Below are positions 46,837-56,423 of a stretch of 64,000 nucleotides of DNA, piece after piece. Source of the stretch: Kyrpidia spormannii (lineage in GTDB: Bacteria; Bacillota; Bacilli; Kyrpidiales; Kyrpidiaceae). The notes beneath the pieces were generated by a model that was not told the origin of the DNA, ran no database searches, and worked only from the letters and a program-made list of their open reading frames with translations. The stretch is from the NCBI RefSeq assembly GCF_002804065.1, contig NZ_CP024955.1, positions 2,852,001-2,916,000 on the forward strand, written 5' to 3'. Every line of letters begins with the position of its first letter. Positions within the stretch are counted from its first letter, which is position 1. The position numbers and the translations under genes are program-made.

Positions 46837-47979
46837 GTGTCAAAAGAGCCAAACATTCTCATTCTAACCGGAAGTTTTGGCGATGGACATCTTCAGGTGG
46901 CCCGGGTGTTGCGAAACGGCTTCCAGAAACAAGGTGTTCGAAAGGTCCGGGTGTTGGACTTGTTTGCCGAGGCGCACCCAGTGATCAATCAGGTCACGCG
47001 CTACGCCTATCTCATGGGTTATGGGGTGGCGCCGTCGATTTACGGATGGATGTACACGTCCACCCGGGATATGGAACAGGACGGGATGTTTGCCCGCTTG
47101 CTCAGCTCCTTCGGGGAACAGACTTTGCGGCGGATCTTGAAAGAAGAGCGGCCCGACGCGGTCATTAACACGTTTCCGGTCTCGACCATGCCGGAGCTGC
47201 GGCAAAAACTGGGCATGGAGATCCCCCTCGCCGCAGTGATCACCGATTTTGCGCTGCATCAGCGCTGGCTTCACCCGGCGATCGACCGTTATTACGTGGC
47301 CACGGAGGATTTAAAGCAGGGGCTCGTCCGGCGGCAGATCCCGGAAGACCGCGTCGTGGTAAGCGGCATCCCCATCCGCGAGTCCTTTGCGACGCCGGTG
47401 GACCGAAACACAATCTATGGAAAATACCAGTTTGACCCGAGGAAGAAAATCGTCCTGGTGATGGCCGGAGCCTATGGGGTGCTTCAGAACACCCGGCAGA
47501 TCTGCAAAATCCTGGCCCAGGACCCGAACCTGGAGGTTGTGGTGGTGTGTGGCAAAAACCAGCCGTTACGTAAAGTGCTGGAAACCACCTTGGCCGACCA
47601 GCCGTCCATTCACGTGTTCGGTTTTGTCGAACAGATCCACGAATTCATGGCTGTGGCCTCGGCGATGATCACCAAAGCTGGGGCCATCACCCTGTCCGAA
47701 GCCCTGGCCATGAAACTGCCCACCTTGATTTTTCGGCCCGCTCCGGGGCAGGAGCGGGAGAACGCTTCGTACCTTGCGGGCAAGGGCGCGGTGATCGTCT
47801 TCAAGGACATGGACGAATTTCGGGTGCGGGTGGGGCCGCTGCTCCGGGACGAACGCCGCCTCGGACAGATGAGACAGGCGATGGCGGCCTTGCAAAAGCC
47901 CTTTGCTGCCGATACAATCGTCAAGGATACATTAGATTTGATACAATCGCAGATCCGCATGACCCCGGTCCATCGGTGA
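46837..47979 (+). CDS. UgtP/MGDG-synthase-like glycosyltransferase (GT28 type)
   Basis: 380 residues. The N-terminal MGDG-synthase domain has ILILTGSFGDGHLQVARVLRNGF, and the GT28 C-terminal domain has VLVMAGAYGVLQNTRQICKIL, then AMITKAGAITLSEALAMKLPTLIF as the UDP-sugar-binding loop. Relatives add glucose or galactose to diacylglycerol for membrane glycolipids and lipoteichoic-acid anchors. The GTG at 46837 follows GGAGG/GGGGA. Donor and product are inferred from family only. Confidence 0.9.
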   Translation: MSKEPNILILTGSFGDGHLQVARVLRNGFQKQGVRKVRVLDLFAEAHPVINQVTRYAYLMGYGVAPSIYGWMYTSTRDMEQDGMFARLLSSFGEQTLRRILKEERPDAVINTFPVSTMPELRQKLGMEIPLAAVITDFALHQRWLHPAIDRYYVATEDLKQGLVRRQIPEDRVVVSGIPIRESFATPVDRNTIYGKYQFDPRKKIVLVMAGAYGVLQNTRQICKILAQDPNLEVVVVCGKNQPLRKVLETTLADQPSIHVFGFVEQIHEFMAVASAMITKAGAITLSEALAMKLPTLIFRPAPGQERENASYLAGKGAVIVFKDMDEFRVRVGPLLRDERRLGQMRQAMAALQKPFAADTIVKDTLDLIQSQIRMTPVHR

Positions 47980-48159
47980 GCGCCATTTTGCATCGACTCA
48001 TCGAAGGGTGTCGGTGCATCGGCAAGTGTCGGGGCTGTGGACCCGGGCGGGGGGCGTCATCAGGATGTGGGCGGCAGCAGGGCGTCGGTCCTAGAGACAA
48101 AAGCCTTGCCCAGCCATGCCCTGCCCCGGGCCAATGGCCGCCGTCGGGAAGGGGATCGA

Positions 48160-49350
48160 ATGGAGATATTGAAGCGAGCGGGGATGACAGAAGGCCTTTT
48201 GCCCGTATCCATGGTGTTATTTTTCGTGGAACTGGTCCGGGGGGCGTACTTGGGTTCTTTTTTGCCCACATATGTGACAAACGGGCTGGGGCTGTCCGTC
48301 ACCACGGTCGGTGCCGCTGTCACCGCTCATTTCGTGATGGACACTTTTACAAAGAGCTTTCTCGGTCATTTGTTGGACCGTTTTTCCTCCCGAAAAGTGG
48401 TATTCGGTGGGCTGCTCATTTCAATGTTCGGACTGTTCATGACGTACGGGGCGCCCTTTGCCTGGCTGGTCATCGCCGGGGCCGGGGTGTTTGGCATCGG
48501 CATTTCGCCGGTGTGGATCGTGGCCCTGAGCACCGTGAAAGCCAGCGCCGCCCGGGCGACACAAATGGGCGCTTTGTACACCCTGTGGCTGGCGGGACTT
48601 GGGGCCGGCCCGATCCTCCTCAATTTTTTCCTCGATAAGGGATATCACCTGTCTTTCTGGCTGATGGTCGCCTTCTGGGTGCTGGGATGGCTGCTCTCCC
48701 TGCGCCTGGCGGACCAGACCATCTCCGAAGTGGAAACCCCCTCTTTTGCCGCCCAGTTTCGGGCGCTGTGGCTGCGGCTGAGAACCATGCGGCCCCTTCT
48801 GCCAGGCATGATGCTTCAGACCACCGCCGCCAGCATGCTGGTGCCGATTCTCCCGAGTTACGCCGCCCACCACGTGGGGCTCAGTTACAGCCAATATTCT
48901 TACGTGCTGCTCGCCGGAGGGTTCTGTGCCGTGATCGCCATGGTGCCCATGGGACGGCTCTCGGACCGCCGAGGGCGAAAATGGTTTCTGGTGGGCGGTT
49001 TTGCGGGATTCGCCCTCACCCTGTACGCCCTGACCATGGTGGGAAGCCTTCGCGCCGCTATATTGGTGGCGATCGTTTTAGGGCTGTCTTACGCCGCGGT
49101 GCTCCCGGTGTGGAATGCTGTTCTCTCTTACCAGGTGCCGGACGACCAGCAGGGGCTGGGCTGGGGGGTCTTCTCCAGCGTGGAGGGCATCGGCGTGATG
49201 ATCGGGCCGATTCTCGGCGGCCGGATTGCCGATCTGTACAGCGAAACCGGGACTGTGGTGGTGAGCGCAACCCTGCTCGGCATCCTCGCCGTGTTTTATC
49301 TGCTTTTTCCGTTCTCCCATTTAATTCGAGATCGCCGGCGCCGCTCCTGA
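48160..49350 (+). CDS. MFS transporter
   Basis: 396 residues with twelve hydrophobic segments. The first-half motif A region is HLLDRFSSRKVVFGG and the second-half one GRLSDRRGRKWFLVGG. TM1 (LPVSMVLFFVELVRGAYLGSFLPTY) and TM11 (WGVFSSVEGIGVMIGPILGGRI) suggest a drug or sugar-efflux type. The ATG at 48160 follows GGAAGGGG. 180 bases downstream of the glycosyltransferase gene; a link to lipid export is only a guess. Confidence 0.88.
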   Translation: MEILKRAGMTEGLLPVSMVLFFVELVRGAYLGSFLPTYVTNGLGLSVTTVGAAVTAHFVMDTFTKSFLGHLLDRFSSRKVVFGGLLISMFGLFMTYGAPFAWLVIAGAGVFGIGISPVWIVALSTVKASAARATQMGALYTLWLAGLGAGPILLNFFLDKGYHLSFWLMVAFWVLGWLLSLRLADQTISEVETPSFAAQFRALWLRLRTMRPLLPGMMLQTTAASMLVPILPSYAAHHVGLSYSQYSYVLLAGGFCAVIAMVPMGRLSDRRGRKWFLVGGFAGFALTLYALTMVGSLRAAILVAIVLGLSYAAVLPVWNAVLSYQVPDDQQGLGWGVFSSVEGIGVMIGPILGGRIADLYSETGTVVVSATLLGILAVFYLLFPFSHLIRDRRRRS

Positions 49351-49478
49351 TCGATTGGTAAATGACGGGACACACTATCCGTGAACCCGGGGTCGCCAGG
49401 CTGCAGGGCCCGCACTCGCACTGCGAGATGGCAAGCCACGCCCCGGAAATTCCTTCTCGCCAAAGGAGGATTGGTCTC

Positions 49479-49703
49479 GTGGGAGAACGGATCATCTCCG
49501 TGAAAAAGAACACGGACGGCGACATTGTGGCGGTGAAGTTGAGTTCGGGGAAAATTCTCCAATACGATGAAGCGGTGGAGAAGGCGAAAAAAGGGGAGAT
49601 CGAGCACGTGGATGTGGTTCAGAGATACGATCGTGACATCCTGCGCAGCGAGGCGGACGGCACGACAGAGAATAACCTCGACCGCCTGCCCACTTTCGAG
49701 TAA
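49479..49703 (+). CDS. DUF3892 protein
   Basis: 74-residue protein of the DUF3892 family: ERIISVKKNTDGDIVAVKLSSGKILQYDEAVEKAKKGEIEHVDVV matches its compact beta-alpha pattern. Function unknown; it is common in spore-forming Firmicutes. The GTG start has AAAGGAGG nine bases upstream. It sits just upstream of the LysM-GH18 lysin gene. Confidence 0.85.
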   Translation: MGERIISVKKNTDGDIVAVKLSSGKILQYDEAVEKAKKGEIEHVDVVQRYDRDILRSEADGTTENNLDRLPTFE

Positions 49704-49798
49704 GCCGCCCTGTAGCGGGGTGACCGCCCTTGGGCGCACGCACCCGGCGTCTGCGGAATACAGTACCCTAGACCATCATGGAGAAAAGGGGTACGATC

Positions 49799-50932
49799 AT
49801 GCAGATCCACGTGGTGCAGCGGGGGGAGAGCCTGTGGAGCATTTCCCGCCGATACGGGGTGGCGCTGAACCAAATCGCCGCTGCGAACCAATTGCCGGAT
49901 CCCAACCGCCTGGTCCCCGGCCTGGCGCTGGTGATCCCCACCCCCTCCCCCGGCCCCAAGCCGACCATCGATGTGAACGCCTTTACCTTTCAATTCAGTC
50001 CCGCCGGCGCCCAGGAGGTTCGCCGGCACGGACGACACCTCACGTACATGTCACCCTTTGCGTATCGCATCCGCAGCGACGGTACTTTAGAGACGATCGA
50101 CGATACGGCCCTGATTCAGGCTGCCGTCGCCACCCGGGTGGTGCCGATGATGGCCATCACCAATTTCACGTCCCGGGAGTTGGGGACGGACCGGGCCCAT
50201 GCCGTGCTCAGCAGCACCGCCGTGCAGGACCGCCTGCTCAACAACATTGTGGCCATGATGAGGAACAAAGGCTACCGCGGACTGAACATCGATTTCGAAA
50301 ATGTTCTCCCCGCGGACCGTCAGGCCTACAACGCCTTCCTCCAGCGGGCGGTCAACCGGTTGCACGCGGAGAACTATTTTGTCTCGACATCCCTGGCCCC
50401 AAAAACCAGCGGCGCCCAGCGGGGATTGTTGTATGAGGCCCACGACTACCCGGCTCACGGGCGGATCGCCGATTTTGTCGTGCTCATGACGTATGAATGG
50501 GGCTATCGCCTGGGGCCGCCCAGGGCCATCTCCCCCGTCAACCTGATCCGCGGTGTGCTCGACTACGCGGTATCGGTGATTCCGCGGAACAAGATTCTGA
50601 TGGGCTTTCAAATCTACGCCCGGGATTGGCGGATTCCCCACCGGCCCGGGATGCAGGCGGAGACCATCAGCAACCAGGAAGCGGTGCGCCGGGCCGTGCA
50701 GCACGGTGCCGTCATCCAGTACGACTGGACCGCCCAGTCGCCCTATTTTCGCTATTGGGACGCCCGGGGTCAGGGCCACGAGGTGTGGTTCGAAGATGCC
50801 CGAAGCGCCCAGGCGAAGTTCAACCTGGTGAAAAGTTATCAATTGCGGGGCGTGAGTTACTGGGTGCTGGGCTACCCGTTTCCCCAGAACTGGCTTTTGT
50901 TGGAGGACAATTTTACTGTGCGGAAGCGCTGA
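49799..50932 (+). CDS. LysM-GH18 peptidoglycan glycosidase (YaaH/SleL-like)
   Basis: Probable spore-cortex or coat-associated N-acetylglucosaminidase, 377 residues. One LysM domain at the N-terminus (IHVVQRGESLWSISRRYGVALNQIAAAN) is followed by a GH18 barrel. The catalytic strand is GYRGLNIDFENV, with the acid Glu; YVSTSLAPK-like and VVLMTYEWGY segments follow. Bacillus subtilis YaaH carries two LysM domains; this one has only one. There is no signal peptide, as in YaaH/SleL, which is assembled from the mother cell. The ATG at 49799 follows AAAGGGG. Confidence 0.93.
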   Translation: MQIHVVQRGESLWSISRRYGVALNQIAAANQLPDPNRLVPGLALVIPTPSPGPKPTIDVNAFTFQFSPAGAQEVRRHGRHLTYMSPFAYRIRSDGTLETIDDTALIQAAVATRVVPMMAITNFTSRELGTDRAHAVLSSTAVQDRLLNNIVAMMRNKGYRGLNIDFENVLPADRQAYNAFLQRAVNRLHAENYFVSTSLAPKTSGAQRGLLYEAHDYPAHGRIADFVVLMTYEWGYRLGPPRAISPVNLIRGVLDYAVSVIPRNKILMGFQIYARDWRIPHRPGMQAETISNQEAVRRAVQHGAVIQYDWTAQSPYFRYWDARGQGHEVWFEDARSAQAKFNLVKSYQLRGVSYWVLGYPFPQNWLLLEDNFTVRKR

Positions 50933-51128
50933 TGGGGATAGAAGCGGGGGCGCGACAGGCGAACGGGCGGCACCCGGCCCCCGCTTTCAGAGGATTTGGA
51001 CGCTGGTTTTCGCCCTCCACAAACATCAGCCATCTCCTTGTGGCGGCAATCGACCACAAAGTATTTCCATAGGCCGGGAGCCCTCGTGCAGCACTGATTA
51101 CAGTATATGCCGACCCGCCCAGCGCCTC

Positions 51129-51900
51129 CTAAATCGCGTCCAAATCGACGGGTATACAGCGGCGCTCCTGCTCCTTAACGATCTGCATCGTTTGCTCTTG
51201 CTCGCGCTGCTTTTCTAACCGGTCCCTCAGCCGCTTCTCCAATTCCGATATGTCCAGCGTGCCTTCCGCCAGATCATGAAACTCATCCGGCTGCACTGGC
51301 AACAGGGACATTTGCTGAGCCCACGACAAGATTGGCCTGTTGCAGACGCTGTAACAACCGCCCGTAAACAACCTCTTCTTCACTTCCGGCATAACACAAA
51401 TTGACCACAAAGATTTCCGGGTGGCGTTGGCCGATACGGTCGATCCGGCCGATGCGCTGTTCGATTTTTATCGGGTTCCATCCGAGGTCAAAATTGATGA
51501 GCATGTCGGCCGTTTGGAGGTTCAGGTCCTCGGCCGACGCGTCGGTACACAGCTTCTGGACCGCTTCGGGCAATGGTATGATCCGCAGACTCTTCGGGTC
51601 TCCCTCCCACAGATTTTGAAAATCCGCCTCGTCTTCGTCCACACGCCTACGGTCCCGCCCCTCCCACCAATCGCAATGAACATCGATATTCTCGGCAATT
51701 CCCGAACTCGTCCCGGAGGATGAAGCATTTTTCGTGCACATAGCCGTCTTCCACTGAATCAAACGGGAGGGGCTTCCCGGTATCCCGATGCACGCGCAGA
51801 GCCACCTTCAGCTCCAGATGCCCATGAGCCACCATCCAAGCCAGGAGCGGACTCGCCCGGTGGGCCTCCTGCCGACTTTCGCATAAGTTCGTTCATCTTT
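51129..51900 (-). pseudogene. Decayed helicase gene with N-terminal PLD-like domain (SNF2 type)
   Basis: Fragments in several minus-strand frames read in order as one protein: (1) RASPLLAWMVAHGHLELKVA and YVHEKCFILRDEFGN, the HKD/PLD-like domain (about 51880-51710); (2) DVHCDWWEGRDRRRVDEDEA then FQNLWEGDPKSLRIIPLPEA (about 51680-51560); (3) directly joined, helicase motifs V-VI: LNLQTADMLINFDLGWNPIK, then QRIGRIDRIGQRHPEIFVVN (51530-51390); (4) after another shift, the C-terminal coiled coil LDISELEKRLRDRLEKQREQ. The whole ATPase core (motifs I-IV) is deleted, the start is missing and the frame shifts at least twice. The intact family includes defence-associated helicases. Confidence 0.85.
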
Positions 51901-52015
51901 TCACACCTTCGTCGCAAAATTGGCCCTTTCGAGTCATGGGCGCCTCGGGATGGACCCGGGTACCATCAAAGATAGACTTGTGGATCTCATCATTCTCCAC
52001 CAAGGAGGCGCCTGT

Positions 52016-53179
52016 ATGAAATCGATTCAATCCATCTCCCGAGCTTCGGATCCCGCTCCCAGCCGGGGTCTGGCCGCCCGCCCCCGCCCCTTTCGCCCCA
52101 TGACCCGGGCCAAAACGATCGCCATGTGGGCCGTCGGCCTCTGCATGCTGCTCACCGGATGCGCTCCCGGAGACAACGCCGCTGTCTCGTCAGAATCGAA
52201 AGACAAATCCAAGGCCACCACCGGCGCCGTCGTCACCCACCAGCACCGCATTCCTTGTGCGGATCCGGGCATCGAACTCTACTTGAAAGAAAAAGTCCTG
52301 GCAACCGGCACTGCGGCCACCCCATCCCCAACCAAAGCGGTCCTGTTCCTGGAGCCCTTCGGGGTGCCCACTGCCGAAGCCTTCGACCTCCCCGGGTATT
52401 CCTGGATGGACCATCTCGCTCGACAGGGATTCGACACCTGGGCATTGGATTTTCGCGGGTTCGGCCAATCCACCCGCCCCGCGGCCATGACCCAGCCGCC
52501 CAACCAGAATGCTCCCGTGGTTCGACTGAACGACGTCCTCAAAGACGTGGATGCCGCTGTCAACTTCATCAAGACCAGCCGGGGTGTGCCCTCGGTAGAT
52601 CTCATCGGCTGGTCCTACGGCGGCGTGGCCGCCGGCGCCTACGCGGCCCAGCACCCGGAGAACGTTCACCGTGTGGTGCTCTACGGCGCCATGCACGGGT
52701 TCCAATTGCCCGGCATGACCCAACCCATGGAGGAGAAACCCGGCGTACTGAAAAAAGACATCCCGGCCTATCAATTGGCCACCTTCGCCATGACCATGCA
52801 GCATTGGAACATGATGATGAACGGCCGCCCCTTGGTCAGCGCCGACGCTGTGGAGGGGGCAAAAAAGATCTTTATGGAATCCGATCCCACTGCCGGGGAC
52901 CGCAATCCTCCCTCGGTGCGCCGGCCCATGGGACCCATGGTGGACCTGTATGCCATCTGGTCCAACCGGCCCATTTTTGACGCCGGCAAAATCCAGTGCC
53001 CGACATTGGTGGTCCGGGGAGATTCCGACTTCTTTGCCGATCCCACGCTTTTTGACAAATTGACCTCCGCGAAAGAGAAAAAAGAAGTGGTTATTCCCGA
53101 GGCCACCCATTGGGCCATTTATGAGAAGAACCGCGGAGTTTTGCTGGAGGAGACGTTGAAATTTCTCCAGGCACAGTGA
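52016..53179 (+). CDS. Alpha/beta-hydrolase, predicted lipoprotein
   Basis: 387 residues. AMWAVGLCMLLTGCAPG is a lipobox-like anchor after a charged N-terminus of about 48 residues; an ATG at residue 46 (MTRAKTIAMW) could be the true start of the signal peptide. The hydrolase core has FLEPFGVPTAEAFD, the cap approach DTWALDFRGFGQSTRP, the nucleophile elbow GWSYGG, a late acid (LVVRGDSDFF) and the base His in EATHWAIYE. It resembles haloalkane dehalogenase or esterase folds; the substrate is unknown. The ATG at 52016 follows AAGGAGG. Confidence 0.85.
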   Translation: MKSIQSISRASDPAPSRGLAARPRPFRPMTRAKTIAMWAVGLCMLLTGCAPGDNAAVSSESKDKSKATTGAVVTHQHRIPCADPGIELYLKEKVLATGTAATPSPTKAVLFLEPFGVPTAEAFDLPGYSWMDHLARQGFDTWALDFRGFGQSTRPAAMTQPPNQNAPVVRLNDVLKDVDAAVNFIKTSRGVPSVDLIGWSYGGVAAGAYAAQHPENVHRVVLYGAMHGFQLPGMTQPMEEKPGVLKKDIPAYQLATFAMTMQHWNMMMNGRPLVSADAVEGAKKIFMESDPTAGDRNPPSVRRPMGPMVDLYAIWSNRPIFDAGKIQCPTLVVRGDSDFFADPTLFDKLTSAKEKKEVVIPEATHWAIYEKNRGVLLEETLKFLQAQ

Positions 53180-53352
53180 GCAAGACGAGCGGCCCGATGA
53201 AGGCTCGGAGGGCGGTGGGCAGCGCCCCGTCGCCCCCGCGTCCTTGCGCCCGATAACGGCCTTTATGACGCGCCCCTGCGTTTCTTTTTTTCGCCGGTGG
53301 AGCGCGCCCCCGTCTCTTCCCCGACAATCCCCCGCTAAGTAACACGTCCCAT

Positions 53353-53528
53353 GACCATCCCCCGAAGCCCAGGTATCCACCGAACAGATCTACGGCGTTC
53401 ACCACAGCCGGGAGGTGCTCACCGCCCTGGACGAGTTGATCAACGAACGGGTGGAAAAACTTCTCGCCCCCCACCGGGTCCTGGAAGTCCGCCGGCAGGG
53501 GGACGATTTGGTCATCTATTTTGACACG
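53353..53528 (+). pseudogene. Unidentified coding-like remnant
   Basis: Open frame with protein-like composition (STEQIYGVHHSREVLTALDE, then LINERVEKLLAPHRVLEVRR, then QGDDLVIYFD), no start codon and a sudden end where the antisense pstB remnant begins. It looks like the tail of a truncated gene. I cannot name the family. Confidence 0.4.
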
Positions 53529-53925
53529 CCAAACCCCTGGCGCAAGCAGGATTCGGCCTTGTCCTCCAGGAGCCTGTGGTTTCGAATCCCGTTGAGGTAC
53601 AGCCCGGCGACGACATTTTGGAAAATCGACAGGGTGGGGAAAATGTTCGGCGTCTGAAACACCATCCCCACCCGCCGGGGACCTGGGCAGGAGTCATACT
53701 CCGATAGATATCTTCTCAGTAGATGTAAATATTACCTGACATTCTGACGCTGGGCACCACCTCGTGCATGCAATTGAGACAACGAATGAACGTCGACTTC
53801 CCACATCCCGACGGTCCGATCAGCGCGGTGATGGAATGGGTCTTGACAGACAGGTGGATGCCTTTTAATACTTGGTGGTTGTCGTACCACGATAAGACTT
53901 CGATGAACCTTTGACACCCGCCCGT
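53516..53925 (-). pseudogene. Truncated phosphate ABC transporter ATPase gene (pstB remnant)
   Basis: Minus-strand reading gives EVLSWYDNHQVLKGIHLSVK, then THSITALIGPSGCGKSTFIR and CLNCMHEVVPSVRMSG, i.e. PstB with its Walker A intact. An in-frame TGA follows (after NIYIY), then a frameshift, then RRVGMVFQTPNIFPTLSIFQ (Q-loop) and NVVAGLYLNGI, ending at a stop. The signature motif, Walker B and everything after are missing, and no start codon is evident. No other pst genes are in the window. Confidence 0.85.
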
Positions 53926-54047
53926 TCACGAAATATTCAACAATCGGGCCAATCCCCCCGCTTGACTTTCGATTCACTTGTGAAAAGAATTAAATAATCG
54001 TGCATGTTCGCCATGCGACGATCATTTCGCGCAAAGGAGGTACGCCT

Positions 54048-55229
54048 GTGAAAGCCACGATTCGCGACGTGGATGTGACCCATCGCCGGGTGTTCGTTCG
54101 AGTCGACTACAATGTGCCGATGAAAGACGGGCAGATCACCGACGATACCCGGATCCGAGCCAGTCTGCCGACGCTTGAAGACCTGATTCAACGGGGGGCC
54201 AAACTGATCCTCGCGTCGCACCTCGGCCGACCCAAGGGTACGGCCGACCCCGCGTACAGCCTTGCGCCGGTCGCCGCCCACCTCTCTCGGCTTCTCCGCC
54301 GCCCGGTGGCCTTCCCGGGCCAAGTCGCCGGGCCAGAGGTCGCCGACTTCGCCCAGCGCATGCAGCCGGGGGAGGTCCTCCTGCTGGAGAACGTGCGGTT
54401 TCACCCGGGCGAAACCCGCAACGACCCGGAACTGGCCCGGTCCTGGGCCGATCTCGCCGAACTTTACGTGAGCGATGCCTTCGGAACGGCGCACCGCGCC
54501 CACGCTTCCACCGTGGGAGTGGCCGAACATCTGCCCGCCTACGCCGGGTACCTCATGGACAAAGAGATCACCGTGCTGTCCCGGGTGCTCGCGGCCCCCA
54601 AGCGCCCCTTTGTGGCCGTCATCGGCGGGGCCAAAATCAAGGACAAAATCGGCGTCATCGAAAGCTTGTTGCAGAAAGTGGACGTGCTTCTGCTCGGCGG
54701 CGGCCTTGCCAACACCTTTCTCGCGGCCAAGGGCTTTGACGTCGGGGCATCCCTCTACGAACCTGAACAAGTCGACGTGGCCCGCCGGCTGGTCGAGCAG
54801 GCCGAATCCCGCGGAACCCACCTTCGTTTACCCGTGGATGTCGTCACCGCGCCGGCGCCAGAACCGGATGCACCCCGTGAGATCGTCGACATTTCCGCGA
54901 TCCCAGGTAGTTCCCAGGCCCTGGACATCGGACCGAAAACGGTCGAACACTACCGGCGGGAGCTGATGAGTGCAAGGCTTATCCTCTGGAACGGGCCCAT
55001 GGGCGTGTTCGAAGTCCCGCCCTTTGCCGAAGGTACCTACGCCGTGGCCCGGGCCGTGGCCGACTCGGAAGCGGAATCGGTGGTCGGCGGCGGAGATTCC
55101 CTGGCCGCCATTGAGGGCGCAGGACTTGCCCGCCGGATTTCCCACCTGTCCACAGGCGGAGGCGCCACCCTCGAATTCCTGGAGGGAAAAATACTCCCGG
55201 GCGTCGCCGTTTTGCAGGACCGGGCGTGA
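54048..55229 (+). CDS. pgk: Phosphoglycerate kinase (Calvin-cycle operon copy)
   Basis: Phosphorylates 3-phosphoglycerate with ATP, the first reduction step after RuBisCO. 393 residues. [87 protein letters not shown] and [14 protein letters not shown] are all in order. The GTG at 54048 follows AAAGGAGG. First gene of the Calvin operon, 14 bases upstream of cbbR. Another pgk for glycolysis is expected elsewhere, which cannot be checked here. Confidence 0.97.
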   Translation: MKATIRDVDVTHRRVFVRVDYNVPMKDGQITDDTRIRASLPTLEDLIQRGAKLILASHLGRPKGTADPAYSLAPVAAHLSRLLRRPVAFPGQVAGPEVADFAQRMQPGEVLLLENVRFHPGETRNDPELARSWADLAELYVSDAFGTAHRAHASTVGVAEHLPAYAGYLMDKEITVLSRVLAAPKRPFVAVIGGAKIKDKIGVIESLLQKVDVLLLGGGLANTFLAAKGFDVGASLYEPEQVDVARRLVEQAESRGTHLRLPVDVVTAPAPEPDAPREIVDISAIPGSSQALDIGPKTVEHYRRELMSARLILWNGPMGVFEVPPFAEGTYAVARAVADSEAESVVGGGDSLAAIEGAGLARRISHLSTGGGATLEFLEGKILPGVAVLQDRA

Positions 55230-55242
55230 CCGGTGATGTCCG

Positions 55243-56130
55243 ATGGAATACCTCAACCTTCGCAGACTGTACGTCTTTCAAACGGTCGCCAAACACCTGA
55301 GTTTCTCCCGGGCGGCCGACGAACTGTACCTGAGCCAACCCGCTGTCTCCCAACATATTCGACTATTAGAAGAATATTTTGACGTCGAGCTCTTTGAGCA
55401 GTCGGGGAAAAAAATCGTCCTGACCGAAGCCGGTCTGTACCTGAAGGACGCGGCCAACCAGCTGTTCAAGCAGCTCGAAGCCATCCATCAGACGGTGCGG
55501 GACATCCGCAGCCATCATATCGGCAGTCTGAAAATCGCCGCGGATACGACGGCCGGAGCCTTTGTCGTCCCCCCTTTTTTGCACCAGTTTCACGACCTGT
55601 ATCCGCGGGTCAACATCAAACTCGATGTCGGCAATCGCAGTATGGTCTTGCAACGCCTGGTTCGCCGGGAGGTCGATCTCGCGGTGATGGGCTATCCCAG
55701 GGTACCCGCCAACCTGAACGCCGATCCGTTCAAAGACAACCCCCTGGTCGTCATCGCACCACCCGATCATCCCCTGACCCGGGAGGCGAACATTCCCCTG
55801 GATCGGCTCGTGGAGGAACCGTTTCTCATGCGGGAGCGCGGTTCGGGAACCCGAAGCACGGTGGAGATGTTCTTTGACAAACACGGCCTGGCGCCCCGTA
55901 TCACTATGGAGCTCGGGAGTATCGCCGCCATCAAGGAGGCGGTGGCTTCGGGACTCGGGCTCTCCATCGTCTCCGAGGCGGCGGTGCGAACGGAACTGGA
56001 GGTGGGAAAACTCACAGTCCTCTCCGTCGACCATTTGCCGATCATGCGAAAATGGTATGTGGTGTATGCCGATGAACGCAGCCTCTCCCCATTCGCAAAA
56101 ATTTTCCGTAATTTACTGCTTAATTCATAA
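55243..56130 (+). CDS. cbbR: CbbR-type LysR regulator inside the Calvin operon
   Basis: 295 residues. The N-terminal HTH is LRRLYVFQTVAKHLSFSRAADELYLSQPAVSQHIRLLEEYFDVELFEQ; the effector domain has IGSLKIAADTTAGAFVVPPFL, DLAVMGYPRVP and RSTVEMFFDKHGL. It is close to CbbR/RbcR regulators that sense RuBP, NADPH or PEP, and its position between pgk and fba supports this. It lies co-directionally within the operon, not divergent as in most proteobacteria. The ribosome site before ATG 55243 is weak, so it may be poorly translated. Confidence 0.85.
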   Translation: MEYLNLRRLYVFQTVAKHLSFSRAADELYLSQPAVSQHIRLLEEYFDVELFEQSGKKIVLTEAGLYLKDAANQLFKQLEAIHQTVRDIRSHHIGSLKIAADTTAGAFVVPPFLHQFHDLYPRVNIKLDVGNRSMVLQRLVRREVDLAVMGYPRVPANLNADPFKDNPLVVIAPPDHPLTREANIPLDRLVEEPFLMRERGSGTRSTVEMFFDKHGLAPRITMELGSIAAIKEAVASGLGLSIVSEAAVRTELEVGKLTVLSVDHLPIMRKWYVVYADERSLSPFAKIFRNLLLNS

Positions 56131-56237
56131 CCCTGGCCGCCGTATGGATAAAATTGGCCATTCCGACCTGTGTAACGAAGTTCTACCATCCGAGGAAGAC
56201 ATAAGCAACCACGTATCGTAGCATGCGAAAAGATCGA

Positions 56238-56267
56238 TTGGCGTCTTAAAAAAGTGATTGCTATCAT
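56238..56267 (+). promoter_or_regulatory. Candidate sigma-A promoter upstream of fba
   Basis: TTGGCG (56238-56243), 18-base spacer, TATCAT (56262-56267). The -10 box lies inside the 56257-56276 palindrome. Confidence 0.5.
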
Positions 56268-56276
56268 GGTAGCAAT
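56257..56276. promoter_or_regulatory. 20-base palindromic operator between cbbR and fba
   Basis: ATTGCTATCATGGTAGCAAT: a palindrome with one mismatched pair, centred on CATG, covering the -10 region of the putative fba promoter. It also contains a T-N11-A unit, so CbbR or another dimeric regulator could bind. Confidence 0.6.
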
Positions 56277-56423
56277 TCGGTTGTACCGCCACGTGGAACA
56301 CCCGCCGGGAGTCGGCAGGGATCGGCCCCGCCGGGGTCGGGGCGACCCACCGGACCGGGCTCGGCGGGTGGGCCCCTGGGTACAGTCGATACCAACACAG
56401 ACGGATGAAGGAGGCGAACACGT

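Noticed and set aside
46593-47168. 191-codon plus-strand frame across the start of the glycosyltransferase gene
   Set aside because: Out-of-frame overlap with the UgtP-like gene, no ribosome site and no recognisable product.
53415-53657. 80-codon plus-strand gene before the Calvin operon
   Set aside because: Only the first part looks coding; the rest is antisense to the pstB remnant. Treated as a gene fragment.
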